Shown here piece after piece: positions 42,498 to 51,165 of a stretch of DNA of 64,000 nucleotides. Positions within the stretch are counted from its first letter, which is position 1, and every line of letters starts with the position of its first letter. Below the pieces are notes generated by a model that was given only the letters and a program-made list of their open reading frames with translations, made no database searches and had not been told where the DNA came from. Origin of the DNA: Nocardioides donggukensis (lineage in GTDB: Bacteria > Actinomycetota > Actinomycetes > Propionibacteriales > Nocardioidaceae); assembly GCF_014842875.1 (NCBI RefSeq), contig NZ_JACYXZ010000004.1:124001-188000 (forward strand), given 5' to 3'. Position numbers and translations under genes: made by a program.

Positions 42498-43288
42498 CCC
42501 GGCGCCCCCACGGCCAGGTGCTGCCGGGTGAAGGCGAGCGACTCGGCGAGGTCGTCGAGCCGCTGCTCCGACGTGCCGGCCCGGCGGGTGTTGATCTCCA
42601 CCACGACGTGCCCGGAGAAGTCCACGGACGCCAGGTGCCGGAGCAGCTCGGCCGCCGGCTGGGTGCCGCGACCCGGCACCAGGTGCTCGTCCTTGGCAGA
42701 CCCGCTCCCGTCGGTCAGGTGCAGGTGCCGCAGCCGCGGCCCGAGCCGTCGGGCCATGGCGACCGGGTCGGACTGCGCGACCGCGGAGTGCGACAGGTCG
42801 ATCGTGGCGTTGGCGTACTCCTCCTCGGAGGGGTCCCAGCCCGGCAGGTAGACCTCCATGCCGCGGCGCGCCGTGGCCCGCCACGGGTACATGTTCTCGA
42901 CCGCGAACGCGATGCCGGTTGAGCTCTCCAGCCCCTCGATGCCCTGCACGAACTCGCGCGCGTAGTCGCGCTGCCAGCGGAACGGCGGGTGCACGACGAC
43001 GACGTCCGCGCCGACCTCCTGCGCCATCTCGGCCGAGCGCTCCAGCTTGCCCCAGGGGTCGGTGCCCCACACCCGCTGGGTGATGAGCAGGCACGGGGCG
43101 TGCACCGCGCAGATGGGTACGCCGTGGTGCTCGGCGAGCTGCTTCAGGGCCGAGGTCTGCTGGCTGAGCGAGTCGATGCCCACCATGACCTCGATCGCGT
43201 CGTACCCCAGCCGGGCGGCGTAGGTGAAGGCGTGCGCCGTCGACTCGGGGTAGACCGAGGCGGTGGAGAGTCCGATCAGGGGGCTCAT
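42494..43288 (-). CDS. Sugar phosphate isomerase/epimerase-like TIM-barrel protein
   Basis: A 264-residue xylose isomerase-like TIM barrel (AP endonuclease family 2 fold). Putative metal ligands are spread along the strands: [58 protein letters not shown]. The fold covers isomerases, epimerases and endonuclease IV, so the substrate is open. Its ATG at 43288 overlaps the Ppx/GppA stop (ATGA) and its stop overlaps the tetR start, forming a three-gene operon. Confidence 0.83.
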   Translation of the reverse strand: MSPLIGLSTASVYPESTAHAFTYAARLGYDAIEVMVGIDSLSQQTSALKQLAEHHGVPICAVHAPCLLITQRVWGTDPWGKLERSAEMAQEVGADVVVVHPPFRWQRDYAREFVQGIEGLESSTGIAFAVENMYPWRATARRGMEVYLPGWDPSEEEYANATIDLSHSAVAQSDPVAMARRLGPRLRHLHLTDGSGSAKDEHLVPGRGTQPAAELLRHLASVDFSGHVVVEINTRRAGTSEQRLDDLAESLAFTRQHLAVGAPG

Positions 43289-44274
43289 GCGTCCGGCTCG
43301 GCCCCGTCCGTTCCGTCCCCGGTGAGGTCGCGGATGTGCGGCTTGATGAAGCCGAGCCGGTCGAAGCGCTCGAGGATGACGCCCTCACGCAGCGCCCAGG
43401 GGCAGATCTCGAGGGCCGACAGGTCGAAGATGTCCATGACCGCCTCGGCCACCAGGGCACCGGGCACGATCTGGTGGCTGCGGCTGGACGAGACGCCCGG
43501 CAGGTCGGCCAGCTCCTCGCGCGACATGGCGCTCAGCTGGGGGAGCCGCTCCCGCAGTCCCTCGGCCGGCAGGGTGCGCGGCACCAGCGGACCGTCACCG
43601 GACGGGGGTGCGCCGCAGATCCGGGCCAGGGAGCGGAACGTCTTCGAGGTCGCCGCCGCCCGGTCCGGGGCGCCCGGACGCAGCAGGTGGCCGGCGTCGC
43701 GGGCGATGTCGGCGCGGATCTGACGGCGGATGCCGCGCAGCTCCTCGTCGCCGGGCGGACCCCCTCGGAAGTGCTCCCGGGCCAGCCGCGCGGCGCCCAG
43801 CGGCAACGACCAGGCGACGTCCGGCGCCTCGTCCTTGCCGGCCGCGATCTCGAGCGACCCGCCGCCGATGTCGAAGACCGCCAGCCGGCCGGCCGACCAG
43901 CCGAACCAGCGGCGCACCGCCAGGAACGTGAGCCGGGCCTCGTCCTCACCGGAGAGCACCTCCAGCGCGACCCCGGTGCGGTCGCGCACGTGCTCGAGCA
44001 CGGCGTCGGAGTTCACCGCGTCGCGGACCGCCGAGGTGGCGAAGGCGAGCATCTCCTCACACCCCTTGTCCTCGGCCACCACGAGGGCCTCGGCGGTGAA
44101 CTCGGCGAGCGCGTCGATGCCGGCCCGCGTCACCGCGCCGTCGTCGTCGAGGTGCTCGGCGAGCCGGAGGGGCGCCTTGTGCGAGAACGCGGGCAGGGGC
44201 GCGGCGCCACCGTGCGCATCCACGACGAGCAGGTGTCCGGTGTTGGATCCGATGTCGAGAACACCCAGCCTCAT
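43285..44274 (-). CDS. Ppx/GppA family phosphatase
   Basis: A 329-residue protein of the ASKHA fold. Motifs: the N-terminal phosphate-1 loop [36 protein letters not shown], and the phosphate-2 loop [12 protein letters not shown]. The family hydrolyses polyphosphate or pppGpp; actinobacteria usually carry two short paralogues and this cannot be resolved here. The ATG at 44274 is the family start. It heads an operon with the TIM-barrel protein and tetR. Confidence 0.9.
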   Translation of the reverse strand: MRLGVLDIGSNTGHLLVVDAHGGAAPLPAFSHKAPLRLAEHLDDDGAVTRAGIDALAEFTAEALVVAEDKGCEEMLAFATSAVRDAVNSDAVLEHVRDRTGVALEVLSGEDEARLTFLAVRRWFGWSAGRLAVFDIGGGSLEIAAGKDEAPDVAWSLPLGAARLAREHFRGGPPGDEELRGIRRQIRADIARDAGHLLRPGAPDRAAATSKTFRSLARICGAPPSGDGPLVPRTLPAEGLRERLPQLSAMSREELADLPGVSSSRSHQIVPGALVAEAVMDIFDLSALEICPWALREGVILERFDRLGFIKPHIRDLTGDGTDGAEPDA

Positions 44275-44334
44275 CGCGGCCTCGTGTCCCCGCCGTGCAG
44301 CCAGGGCCTCATGGGTCCCCACGGTATCCCCACG

Positions 44335-44340
44335 TAGGGT
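44335..44340 (+). promoter_or_regulatory. Leaderless -10 box of the cysteine-rich protein gene
   Basis: TAGGGT, then 6 bases, then GTG at 44347. No Shine-Dalgarno is possible at this spacing. Confidence 0.5.
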
Positions 44341-44346
44341 GGGCGA

Positions 44347-45090
44347 GTGCCTGAAGTGGACCTCGACTTCCCCCGCGCCTGGATCGAGTTCACCGATCCG
44401 GCCGACGCCGACCAGGTGTTCCGCTGCGACCTCACGTGGCTCACCTCCCGCTACACCTGCATCTTCGGGCAGGGCTGTCCGGGCATCTACGCGGACGCCC
44501 CGGGGGTGGGCTGCTGCACGCTGGGGGCGCACTTCAGCGACAAGGCCGACGAGCGCCGGGTGGCCGGCTTCGTGGCGCAGCTCGACGACGACACCTGGGA
44601 GCACCGGGCGCAGGGCCGCGGCAGGCGCTGGGTGACCACCGACGAGGAGGGCGCCCGCAAGACCAGCACGGTCGACGGCGCCTGCATCTTCCACAACGGC
44701 CCGGACTTCCCCGGCGGCGCCGGCTGCGCCCTGCACGGGCTCGCGCTCCGCCAGGGCCGGCACCCGCTCGAGACCAAGCCCGACGTCTGCTGGCAGCTGC
44801 CGATCCGCCGCAGCTACCGCGACGTGGAGCGCCCCGACGGCACCGAGTACACCGAGGTCTCGATCGCGGAGTACGACCGCCGCGGGTGGGGGGCCGGGGG
44901 CCACGACCTCGACTGGTACTGCACCGCGAACACCGAGGCGCACGTCGCCCTGGAGCCGCTGTTCGTCACCAACGCCGCCGAGCTCACCGAGCTGATGGGC
45001 GAGGCCGGGTACGCCGCCCTGGCCGAGCACTGCGAGGCCCACCTGCGGTCCCGTTCGGCGCTGGCGCGGCATCCGGCCGACCCCGCCTGA
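44347..45090 (+). CDS. Conserved cysteine-rich protein, DUF3109/YkgJ-like metal-binding candidate
   Basis: A 247-residue soluble protein with ten cysteines: 27, 38, 44, 56, 57, 113, 127, 148, 192 and 229. Two clusters stand out: [17 protein letters not shown], and [27 protein letters not shown]. The second resembles the C..H..C pattern of DUF3109 and YkgJ-like proteins, thought to hold iron-sulfur or zinc. I do not recognise a specific function. It has no signal peptide, so it is cytoplasmic. The gene is leaderless (GTG at 44347) and divergent from ppx/gppA; a VOC gene starts 89 bases downstream. Confidence 0.7.
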   Translation: MPEVDLDFPRAWIEFTDPADADQVFRCDLTWLTSRYTCIFGQGCPGIYADAPGVGCCTLGAHFSDKADERRVAGFVAQLDDDTWEHRAQGRGRRWVTTDEEGARKTSTVDGACIFHNGPDFPGGAGCALHGLALRQGRHPLETKPDVCWQLPIRRSYRDVERPDGTEYTEVSIAEYDRRGWGAGGHDLDWYCTANTEAHVALEPLFVTNAAELTELMGEAGYAALAEHCEAHLRSRSALARHPADPA

Positions 45091-45179
45091 GCGCGCCCGC
45101 GGGCCCCGACCCCGGCCAAACCCTCTCGACGTCAAGAGACCCGACCCCGATGTCCGCCGGTCATCCGCCGGAGTTCACA

Positions 45180-45827
45180 ATGCTTGACATGCGCTTGGAT
45201 CATCTCTCCTTCGCGGCCGGACCCGACGGGCTGGCCGGTACCGCTCAGAGGCTCGGGGACCTGCTCGGCACCGGATTCCTCGACGGCGGCATCCACCCCC
45301 GATTCGGCACCAGGAACATGATCCTGCCGCTGACCCAGGGCACCTATCTCGAGGTGGTGGAGGTGCTCGACCACCCGGCCTCGGACAAGGCGCCCTTCGG
45401 CCAGGCCGTCCGCGCCAGGTCCGCCCTCGGTGGCGGCTGGCTCGGCTGGGTCGTGGCCGTCGACGACATCGTGCCCCTGGAGGCGCGGCTGGGTCGCGAG
45501 GCCGTGGACGGCAACCGGCACCGGCCCGACGGCAAGGAGCTGTGCTGGAAGCAGCTCGGCGTCAACGGGCTGATCTCCGACCCGCAGCTGCCGTTCTTCG
45601 TGCAGTGGCTGTGCGCCGACGAGGACCACCCCAGCGCCGGCGGCTCGCCGGACTACGCCCTGGCCTGCCTCGAGATCGCGGGCGACCCGCACCGCGTGAG
45701 CGAGTGGCTGGGGCAGACCGTCGAGGAGCCGCTCGAGGACGTCAAGGTCGAGTGGGTGGCCCCGAACGGCACCCCCGGCATCATCGCCGCGCACATCCAG
45801 ACGCCGAACGGCCTCGTGCGGATCTGA
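45180..45827 (+). CDS. VOC family (glyoxalase-like domain) protein
   Basis: A 215-residue protein with the glyoxalase-like fold. The start of the domain is LDHLSFAAGPDGLAGTAQRL, followed by HPRFGTRNMILPLTQGTYLEVVEVLD, where His and Glu would be metal ligands, and a second half with YALACLEIAGD. The family includes dioxygenases, lyases and isomerases; the activity is unknown. ATG at 45180 has GGAG 6 bases upstream; a second ATG lies 9 bases later. The methyltransferase gene begins 2 bases after its stop. Confidence 0.82.
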   Translation: MLDMRLDHLSFAAGPDGLAGTAQRLGDLLGTGFLDGGIHPRFGTRNMILPLTQGTYLEVVEVLDHPASDKAPFGQAVRARSALGGGWLGWVVAVDDIVPLEARLGREAVDGNRHRPDGKELCWKQLGVNGLISDPQLPFFVQWLCADEDHPSAGGSPDYALACLEIAGDPHRVSEWLGQTVEEPLEDVKVEWVAPNGTPGIIAAHIQTPNGLVRI

Positions 45828-45829
45828 GC

Positions 45830-46528
45830 ATGGCCTCGGTGTCCGCGGGGGCGGTGCCGAGCCCCAACATCTGGCACCACACCGCGACGTACGAGCTCGA
45901 GAACCACGCCGCCGACCCCGAGCGCAACATCGAGGCCGCGATGCGGCGGATCGCCGACTGGACCGGGCGCAGCCTGCTAGACCTCGGCTGCGGCACCGGC
46001 TTCCACCTCCCCCGCTGGGCCGAGGATGCCGCATCGGTGCTCGGCGTCGAGCCGCACGGCGACCTGGTGGCCCTGGCCCGGCGGCGTACCCGCCGGCTCG
46101 CGAACGTGCAGGTGCGCCAGGGAGCGGCGCAGCAGATCCCGGCGGCGGACGCGTCGGTCGACGTCCTCCAGGTCCGCTGGGCCTACTTCTTCGGTCCCGG
46201 CTGCGAGCCCGGACTGGCCGAGGTCGAGCGGGTGGTGCGCCGCGGCGGCACCGCGTTCGTGATCGACAACGACGCGACCAGGTCGACGTTCGGCGGCTGG
46301 TTCCGCAGGGGGTACCCGAGCGTCGACCCCGACGCGGTCGAGCGGTTCTGGGCCGGGCAGGGGTTCACCCGGACGCCGGTGGACATCCGGTGGGCCTTCG
46401 GGTCCCGCTCCGACTTCGAGGCGGTGGTCCGGATCGAGTTCGGCCCGGACGTGGCCGAGCAGGTGCTGGCCGAGCACGACGGGGCCGAGGTGGACTACGC
46501 GGTCAACCTGTGGAGCCGGACGTACTGA
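45830..46528 (+). CDS. Class I SAM-dependent methyltransferase
   Basis: A 232-residue methyltransferase. Motif I LLDLGCGTGFHLPRWAEDA (about 50-68), acidic loop VLGVEPHGDLVALARRR, motif post-I GAAQQIPAADASVDVLQVRW and ERVVRRGGTAFVIDND are typical of the UbiE/Methyltransf_11 group. The acceptor is unknown. ATG at 45830, immediately after the VOC gene (2-base gap), so the two are almost certainly co-transcribed. Confidence 0.87.
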   Translation: MASVSAGAVPSPNIWHHTATYELENHAADPERNIEAAMRRIADWTGRSLLDLGCGTGFHLPRWAEDAASVLGVEPHGDLVALARRRTRRLANVQVRQGAAQQIPAADASVDVLQVRWAYFFGPGCEPGLAEVERVVRRGGTAFVIDNDATRSTFGGWFRRGYPSVDPDAVERFWAGQGFTRTPVDIRWAFGSRSDFEAVVRIEFGPDVAEQVLAEHDGAEVDYAVNLWSRTY

Positions 46529-46540
46529 GGCTGCCGGGAC

Positions 46541-47578
46541 CTACCGGGCCGCACTCGTGCCCCGCACCCGCAGCGTCGGCTCCAGCAGCCTCGGCGGCAG
46601 CAGCATCGGAGGCCGGGCGAGCAGCCCCTCCAGGGCCGCGACCACCTCGATCGCCACCTCCTCCAGAGGCAGCCGCACCGAGGTCAGCCCGCCCGGCACC
46701 AGCTGGGCGGCCTGGGAGTCGTCGAAGCCCACCACGGCCACGTCCCGGCCCGGGGTGATCCCCCGCTCGGCGAGCGCGTGCAGGGCACCCATCGCCAACG
46801 TGTCCGAGGCGCACAGGATCGCGTCCGGCCGGGCCTCGTCGAGCAGCATCGCCGCACCCTCGCGGCCCGACGACAACGTGTCGTCCACCCGCGCCGCCAG
46901 CCCCGTGGTCGGCAGCCCGGCCTCGCGCACGGCGGCGGTCCAGCCGGACCGGCGGTCCTCACCGATCCGGGAGTCCTTGCGCCAGCCCAGCCAGGCGATC
47001 CGCTGCCGGCCGACGGCCAGCAGGTGCCGGGCCGCGAGCGCACCGCCGGCCGCGCCGTCGACGTCGACCCAGGGGTGCTTGGCGGACGGGGACTCCCAGG
47101 GCCGCCCGAACGCCACGAACGGCACCCGCTGCCGCTCCAGCCAGGTGGTCTGGGGGGTCCCGAGGAAGGTGTCGGTGACCACGAAGGCGTCCACGGCGGT
47201 GGAGTTCACCAGCTCCTCGTAGCCCACGGACGGGTCGGCGTCGTCCCCGGCGAACAGCAGGACGTGGTAGCCGGACTGGCGGCACCGGTCGACCAGCGAG
47301 TGGACGAACCTGTCCATGAGGGCATCGGCTGTGCCCTCGTGCGCCGGGGGGTGCCGCAGGCCGATCAGCCGGGAGGAGCGGGTGCGCAGGTTGCGGGCGG
47401 CCCGGTTCGGCGTGTAGCCGAGCTCGGCGATCGCGTCCTGCACCCGCGCCAGCGTGTCGGGGCGCAGCAGGGCGGGGTTGTTGAGGGCGTTGGAGACCGT
47501 CTGCCGGGAGACCCCCGCCCGGTCGGCGACATCGGCGAGCGTCGGCGGCAGGACCGGACGCCGGTACGGCGCGGTCAC
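46541..47578 (-). CDS. LacI family transcriptional regulator
   Basis: A 345-residue repressor. HTH with hinge at 13-60: LADVADRAGVSRQTVSNALN, then LGYTPNRAARNLRT. The C-terminal periplasmic-binding-protein-like domain (about 70-340) shows DAFVVTDT, WVDVDGAAGGALAARHLL, ILCASDTLAMGALHALAERG and VAVVGFDDSQAAQLV. The effector is probably a sugar, but no transport or catabolic gene is adjacent. GTG start at 47578. A perfect palindrome 8 bases upstream suggests autoregulation. Confidence 0.92.
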   Translation of the reverse strand: MTAPYRRPVLPPTLADVADRAGVSRQTVSNALNNPALLRPDTLARVQDAIAELGYTPNRAARNLRTRSSRLIGLRHPPAHEGTADALMDRFVHSLVDRCRQSGYHVLLFAGDDADPSVGYEELVNSTAVDAFVVTDTFLGTPQTTWLERQRVPFVAFGRPWESPSAKHPWVDVDGAAGGALAARHLLAVGRQRIAWLGWRKDSRIGEDRRSGWTAAVREAGLPTTGLAARVDDTLSSGREGAAMLLDEARPDAILCASDTLAMGALHALAERGITPGRDVAVVGFDDSQAAQLVPGGLTSVRLPLEEVAIEVVAALEGLLARPPMLLPPRLLEPTLRVRGTSAAR

Positions 47579-47585
47579 GCGGCCC

Positions 47586-47613
47586 GCCTCGATCGAGGCC
47601 TTGATCGATCCAA
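47586..47613. promoter_or_regulatory. Likely LacI-family operators
   Basis: GCCTCGATCGAGGC (47586-47599) is a perfect 14-bp palindrome with a central CG step, as LacI-family sites have. Beside it, TTGATCGATCCAA (47601-47613) is palindromic except for one inserted C. Both lie just upstream of the lacI start and about 60-90 bases from radA. Confidence 0.5.
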
Positions 47614-47660
47614 TGTCACAGGGCCGAGCATGCCATCCCGCGCCTGTCGGTGTCGTGACC

Positions 47661-47666
47661 TAGGTT
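47661..47666 (+). promoter_or_regulatory. -10 box of radA
   Basis: TAGGTT, 8 bases before the ATG at 47675, consistent with a leaderless or near-leaderless transcript. Confidence 0.4.
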
Positions 47667-47674
47667 GGGCGACC

Positions 47675-49096
47675 ATGAGCAGACGACAGGGCCGGGCCAC
47701 CTACCGCTGCGCCGAGTGCGGCTGGGAGACCCCCCGGTGGGTGGGTCGGTGCGGCGAGTGCCAGGCGTGGGGCTCGGTCGCCGAGACCAGCACCGTGACC
47801 CAGACGCGAGCCAGCGCCGGGCCGGTCACCGCCCCGGCGGTGCCGATCGGCGAGGTCGCCGCGGAGCACGCCGCGACCCGCGCCAGCGGGGTCGCCGAGC
47901 TGGACCGGGTGCTCGGCGGCGGGCTGGTGCCCGGGGCCGCGATCCTGCTGGCCGGCGAGCCGGGCGTCGGCAAGAGCACGCTGCTGCTCGAGGTCGCCGC
48001 GCAGACCGCCCGCGCCGGACGCCGCACCCTCTACGTCACCGGGGAGGAGTCCGCCTCCCAGGTGCGGATGCGCGCCGACCGCACCGGCGGGGTGCAGGAC
48101 GAGCTCTACCTCGCCGCCGAGACCGACCTCGGCGCCGTGCTCAGCCACGTCGAGGAGGTCCGGCCGGAGCTGGTCGTGGTCGACTCGGTGCAGACGATCG
48201 GGTCCTCCGAGATCGACGGCGTCCCCGGCGGGGTCACCCAGGTCAAGGAGGTGGCCGCGGCCCTGGTCCGGACGGCCAAGACCCGCAACATCACGCTGGT
48301 GCTGATCGGCCACGTCACCAAGGACGGCTCGATCGCCGGGCCGCGGGTGCTCGAGCACGTCGTCGATGTCGTGCTCGGCTTCGAGGGCGACCGCAACTCC
48401 CGGTTCCGGATGCTGCGGGCGATGAAGAACCGGTTCGGCCCCATCGACGAGGTCGGCTGCTTCGACCTCTCCACCGACGGCATCAGCGCGGTCGCCGACC
48501 CGACCGGCCTCTTCGTGGAGCACCACCAGCAGCAGGTCCCCGGCACCTGCGTCGCCGTGAGCATGGAGGGCCGTCGGCCGCTGCTGGCCGAGGTGCAGGC
48601 CCTCGTGGCGCTGACCCCCTCGGAGAAGCCGCGGCGCACCACCTCGGGGCTGGACTCGGCCCGGGTCGCGATGGTGATCGCGGTGCTCCAGCAGCACGGC
48701 AGCCTGCGCCTGCACTCCCAGGACGTCTTCTGCTCGACGGTCGGCGGCGCCCGGCTCACCGAGCCGGCCACCGATCTCGCGATCGCGATCAGCCTGGCGT
48801 CGTCGACGTACGGTCGGGCGGCCCCGCAGGGCATCGTCGCCATGGGTGAGATCGGGCTGGCCGGCGAGCTGCGCCGGGTCCGCGACCTCCCGCAACGGCT
48901 CGCCGAGGCGGCCCGGCTGGGCTTCTCCTACGCCGTGGTGCCGACCGACCGGGCGCACGGCGGCCCGCGGCACCGGGGCGAGGAGCGGATGGTGGACGGC
49001 CTCAAGGTCATCGACGTGCCGACCGTCGCCTCGGCCCTGCACCTGCTGGGGTTCCACGGGGCGATCACGGCGGCGCCGGACCTCGAGGTGCGCTGA
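47675..49096 (+). CDS. radA: DNA repair protein RadA
   Basis: A 473-residue branch-migration helicase-like protein. The N-terminal zinc finger has Cys12, Cys15, Cys26 and Cys29 (CAECGWETP..CGECQAWG); the RecA-like ATPase has Walker A AGEPGVGKST (93-102), LVVVDSVQTI and the RadA-specific KNRFG motif; the C-terminal Lon-protease-like domain includes DLAIAISLASSTYGR and GEIGLAGELRRV. It processes recombination intermediates. The ATG at 47675 gives the zinc finger its usual position. disA follows 105 bases downstream, an arrangement shared with many Gram-positive bacteria. Confidence 0.95.
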   Translation: MSRRQGRATYRCAECGWETPRWVGRCGECQAWGSVAETSTVTQTRASAGPVTAPAVPIGEVAAEHAATRASGVAELDRVLGGGLVPGAAILLAGEPGVGKSTLLLEVAAQTARAGRRTLYVTGEESASQVRMRADRTGGVQDELYLAAETDLGAVLSHVEEVRPELVVVDSVQTIGSSEIDGVPGGVTQVKEVAAALVRTAKTRNITLVLIGHVTKDGSIAGPRVLEHVVDVVLGFEGDRNSRFRMLRAMKNRFGPIDEVGCFDLSTDGISAVADPTGLFVEHHQQQVPGTCVAVSMEGRRPLLAEVQALVALTPSEKPRRTTSGLDSARVAMVIAVLQQHGSLRLHSQDVFCSTVGGARLTEPATDLAIAISLASSTYGRAAPQGIVAMGEIGLAGELRRVRDLPQRLAEAARLGFSYAVVPTDRAHGGPRHRGEERMVDGLKVIDVPTVASALHLLGFHGAITAAPDLEVR

Positions 49097-49201
49097 GGGG
49101 GACGGATCCGGCACCGGTCGCCTAGACTGACGGGCACCGGCGGACGAGGGCCGCACCGGTGGCGCCGCTGGGCGTCGCAGAGGACATGACGAGGGAGCAG
49201 C

Positions 49202-50287
49202 GTGGTCGGCATCGAACGCTCGGACGACCTGCTGCGCCTGCGGGCGACGCTGGCGTCGATCGCACCGGGCACCGCCCTGCGCGACGGCCTCGAGCGGATC
49301 CTGCGCGGGCGCACCGGCGCCCTGATCGTCCTGGGCCACGACCACAAGGTCGAGTCGATCGCGACCGGTGGCTTCACCCTCGACGTCCCGTTCACCGCCA
49401 CCGGACTCCGTGAGCTGGCGAAGATGGACGGCGCGATCATCCTCGACTCCGAGATCAGCCGGATCCACCTCGCCGCGGTGCACCTGATGCCGGACCACAC
49501 GATCCCCAGCGCCGAGACCGGCACCCGGCACCGCACCGCGGACCGGGTCGCCCGGCAGACCGGGTTCCCGGTCATCTCGGTGTCCCAGTCCATGCAGATC
49601 ATCGCGGCGTACGTCGGCGGCACCCGGCACGTGCTCGAGGACACCGGCCAGATCCTGTCCCGGGCCAACCAGGCACTGGCCACGCTCGAGCGCTACAAGC
49701 TGCGCCTCGACGAGGTGGCGAGCACGCTGTCCGCCCTCGAGATCGAGGACCTGGTCACGGTCCGCGACGTGGCCGTGGTCGCGCAGCGGCTGGAGATGGT
49801 CACCCGGATCGCCCGTGAGATCGAGGACCACGTGCTCGAGCTCGGCACCGACGGCCGGCTGCTCTCGCTGCAGCTCGAGGAGCTGGTAACCGGGGTCGAC
49901 GCCGAGCGCGAGCTGGTGGTCCGCGACTACCTGCCGGCCGGTCGCAGGCCGAAGAGCGCGGAGGCACTGCTCGGTCGGCTCGACGCGCTCTCCCCAGCCG
50001 ACCTGGTCGACCCGGCATCGGTCGCCCGCGCCCTGGGCCTCAGCGCCAGTGAGCACCTCGACGGAGCGGTGGCTCCGCGCGGCTACAGGCTGCTCGCCAA
50101 GGTCCCGCGGATGCCACCCACGGTGGTGGACCGGCTCGTCGAGCACTTCGGCACCCTCCAGAAGCTGCTCTCGGCCGGCATCGACGACCTGCAGGCCGTC
50201 GACGGCGTGGGCGAGCTCCGGGCCCGCAGCGTCCGGGAGGGGCTCTCCCGGCTGGCGGAGTCGAGCATCCTCGAGCGCTACGTCTGA
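49202..50287 (+). CDS. disA: DNA integrity scanning diadenylate cyclase DisA
   Basis: A 361-residue protein that makes cyclic di-AMP from ATP and scans DNA for branched structures. The N-terminal DAC domain has the DGA motif (Asp76-Gly77-Ala78, KMDGAIILD) and the GTRHRTA motif (107-113); a helical linker follows (about 150-290); the C-terminal helix-hairpin-helix domain (about 300-361) contains LLSAGIDDLQAVDGVGELRARSV. GTG at 49202 with GAGGGAG 4 bases upstream. A TAGACT box at 49123-49128 may give it its own promoter. Confidence 0.95.
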   Translation: MVGIERSDDLLRLRATLASIAPGTALRDGLERILRGRTGALIVLGHDHKVESIATGGFTLDVPFTATGLRELAKMDGAIILDSEISRIHLAAVHLMPDHTIPSAETGTRHRTADRVARQTGFPVISVSQSMQIIAAYVGGTRHVLEDTGQILSRANQALATLERYKLRLDEVASTLSALEIEDLVTVRDVAVVAQRLEMVTRIAREIEDHVLELGTDGRLLSLQLEELVTGVDAERELVVRDYLPAGRRPKSAEALLGRLDALSPADLVDPASVARALGLSASEHLDGAVAPRGYRLLAKVPRMPPTVVDRLVEHFGTLQKLLSAGIDDLQAVDGVGELRARSVREGLSRLAESSILERYV

Positions 50288-50303
50288 GCCAGGTCCGACC
50301 GAC

Positions 50304-51077
50304 TCAGCCGTCGGGCTCCTGGGCACCGTCCCGCTGACCGTCCGGGGTCTCCTCGGTCGGCCGGGTCTCGCCGTCGGCACGCTTCGTCTTCTTGTCCTGC
50401 GGCTCCGGCTCGGCGGTGCGGGTCACGGTGGTCTGCGGCTGCCGGCGGAGCCGGAACTGGGTGTCGGTCGGCTCCCCGCCGAGCGAGGCGGCCACGACGT
50501 GGTAGTAGCCCGGCACCGCCCAGTCGGTGAACCGACTGCAGTCCTCGTCCGAGCGCTTGCCGTTCCAGGTGAAGGCGTATCGGGCTGGCTGCTTCTTGCG
50601 CACCACCAGGTCCTTGGCCGGGAGGACACCCGGGCACTGCTGGCTGCTCCAGATCTCGTCCCGGCCGGAGGTGATCTTCACGACCAGCGAGCTCCGCGAG
50701 GCGGTCCACGTGCACGCCGGCTCGGAGCCGCTCACGTCGAACCGGATCCTGATCTCGTCGTCCGCCACGGCCTGCTCGAGGGCGGGGGTGACCACCACGT
50801 CCGACGACGCGCAGGGGCCGGAGGGCTGTGCCGGCTTCCGCTTCTTCTTCTTCTTCTTGCTCTTCTTCGTGGCCGTGTCATCGGCCGACGGCTCGCTCGT
50901 GGGCTGACCCCCGACCTGCGCCGCGGTGGCGCCGCTCCCCGACTCCGCGTCGCTGCCGTTGCCGAGCACCCGGCCCAGGCCGAAGACCAGCCCGAAGGCG
51001 ACGACGAGCACCAGCACCCGGCGCGTCCAGTAGACGCGGGGCGGCAGGGGACCCCGGGGCCGGGTCACAGCGCTCAT
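50304..51077 (-). CDS. Membrane-anchored Lys-rich hypothetical protein
   Basis: A 257-residue protein, not recognised. One N-terminal TM helix (VLVLVVAFGLVFGLGRVLG, about 21-39) anchors it. Next comes a Ser/Thr/acidic stretch and a basic run, KKSKKKKKKRKP (71-82), then an extracytoplasmic beta-rich domain (about 88-215) with four Cys (PCAS, ACTW, QQCPG, EDCSR) that could form two disulfides, and a charged tail. The domain layout (VRIRFDVSGSEPACTW, YYHVVAASLGG) suggests an Ig-like or similar beta-sandwich. The start is ATG at 51077. Confidence 0.65.
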   Translation of the reverse strand: MSAVTRPRGPLPPRVYWTRRVLVLVVAFGLVFGLGRVLGNGSDAESGSGATAAQVGGQPTSEPSADDTATKKSKKKKKKRKPAQPSGPCASSDVVVTPALEQAVADDEIRIRFDVSGSEPACTWTASRSSLVVKITSGRDEIWSSQQCPGVLPAKDLVVRKKQPARYAFTWNGKRSDEDCSRFTDWAVPGYYHVVAASLGGEPTDTQFRLRRQPQTTVTRTAEPEPQDKKTKRADGETRPTEETPDGQRDGAQEPDG

Positions 51078-51165
51078 GGGGGAACCGTAGCCAGTGCCGA
51101 CCGCCCAGGGCCGCAGCGACACCGTGCCGGCCCCGATTCCCTGCCCCGTCTAGCATGTGGGGGCC

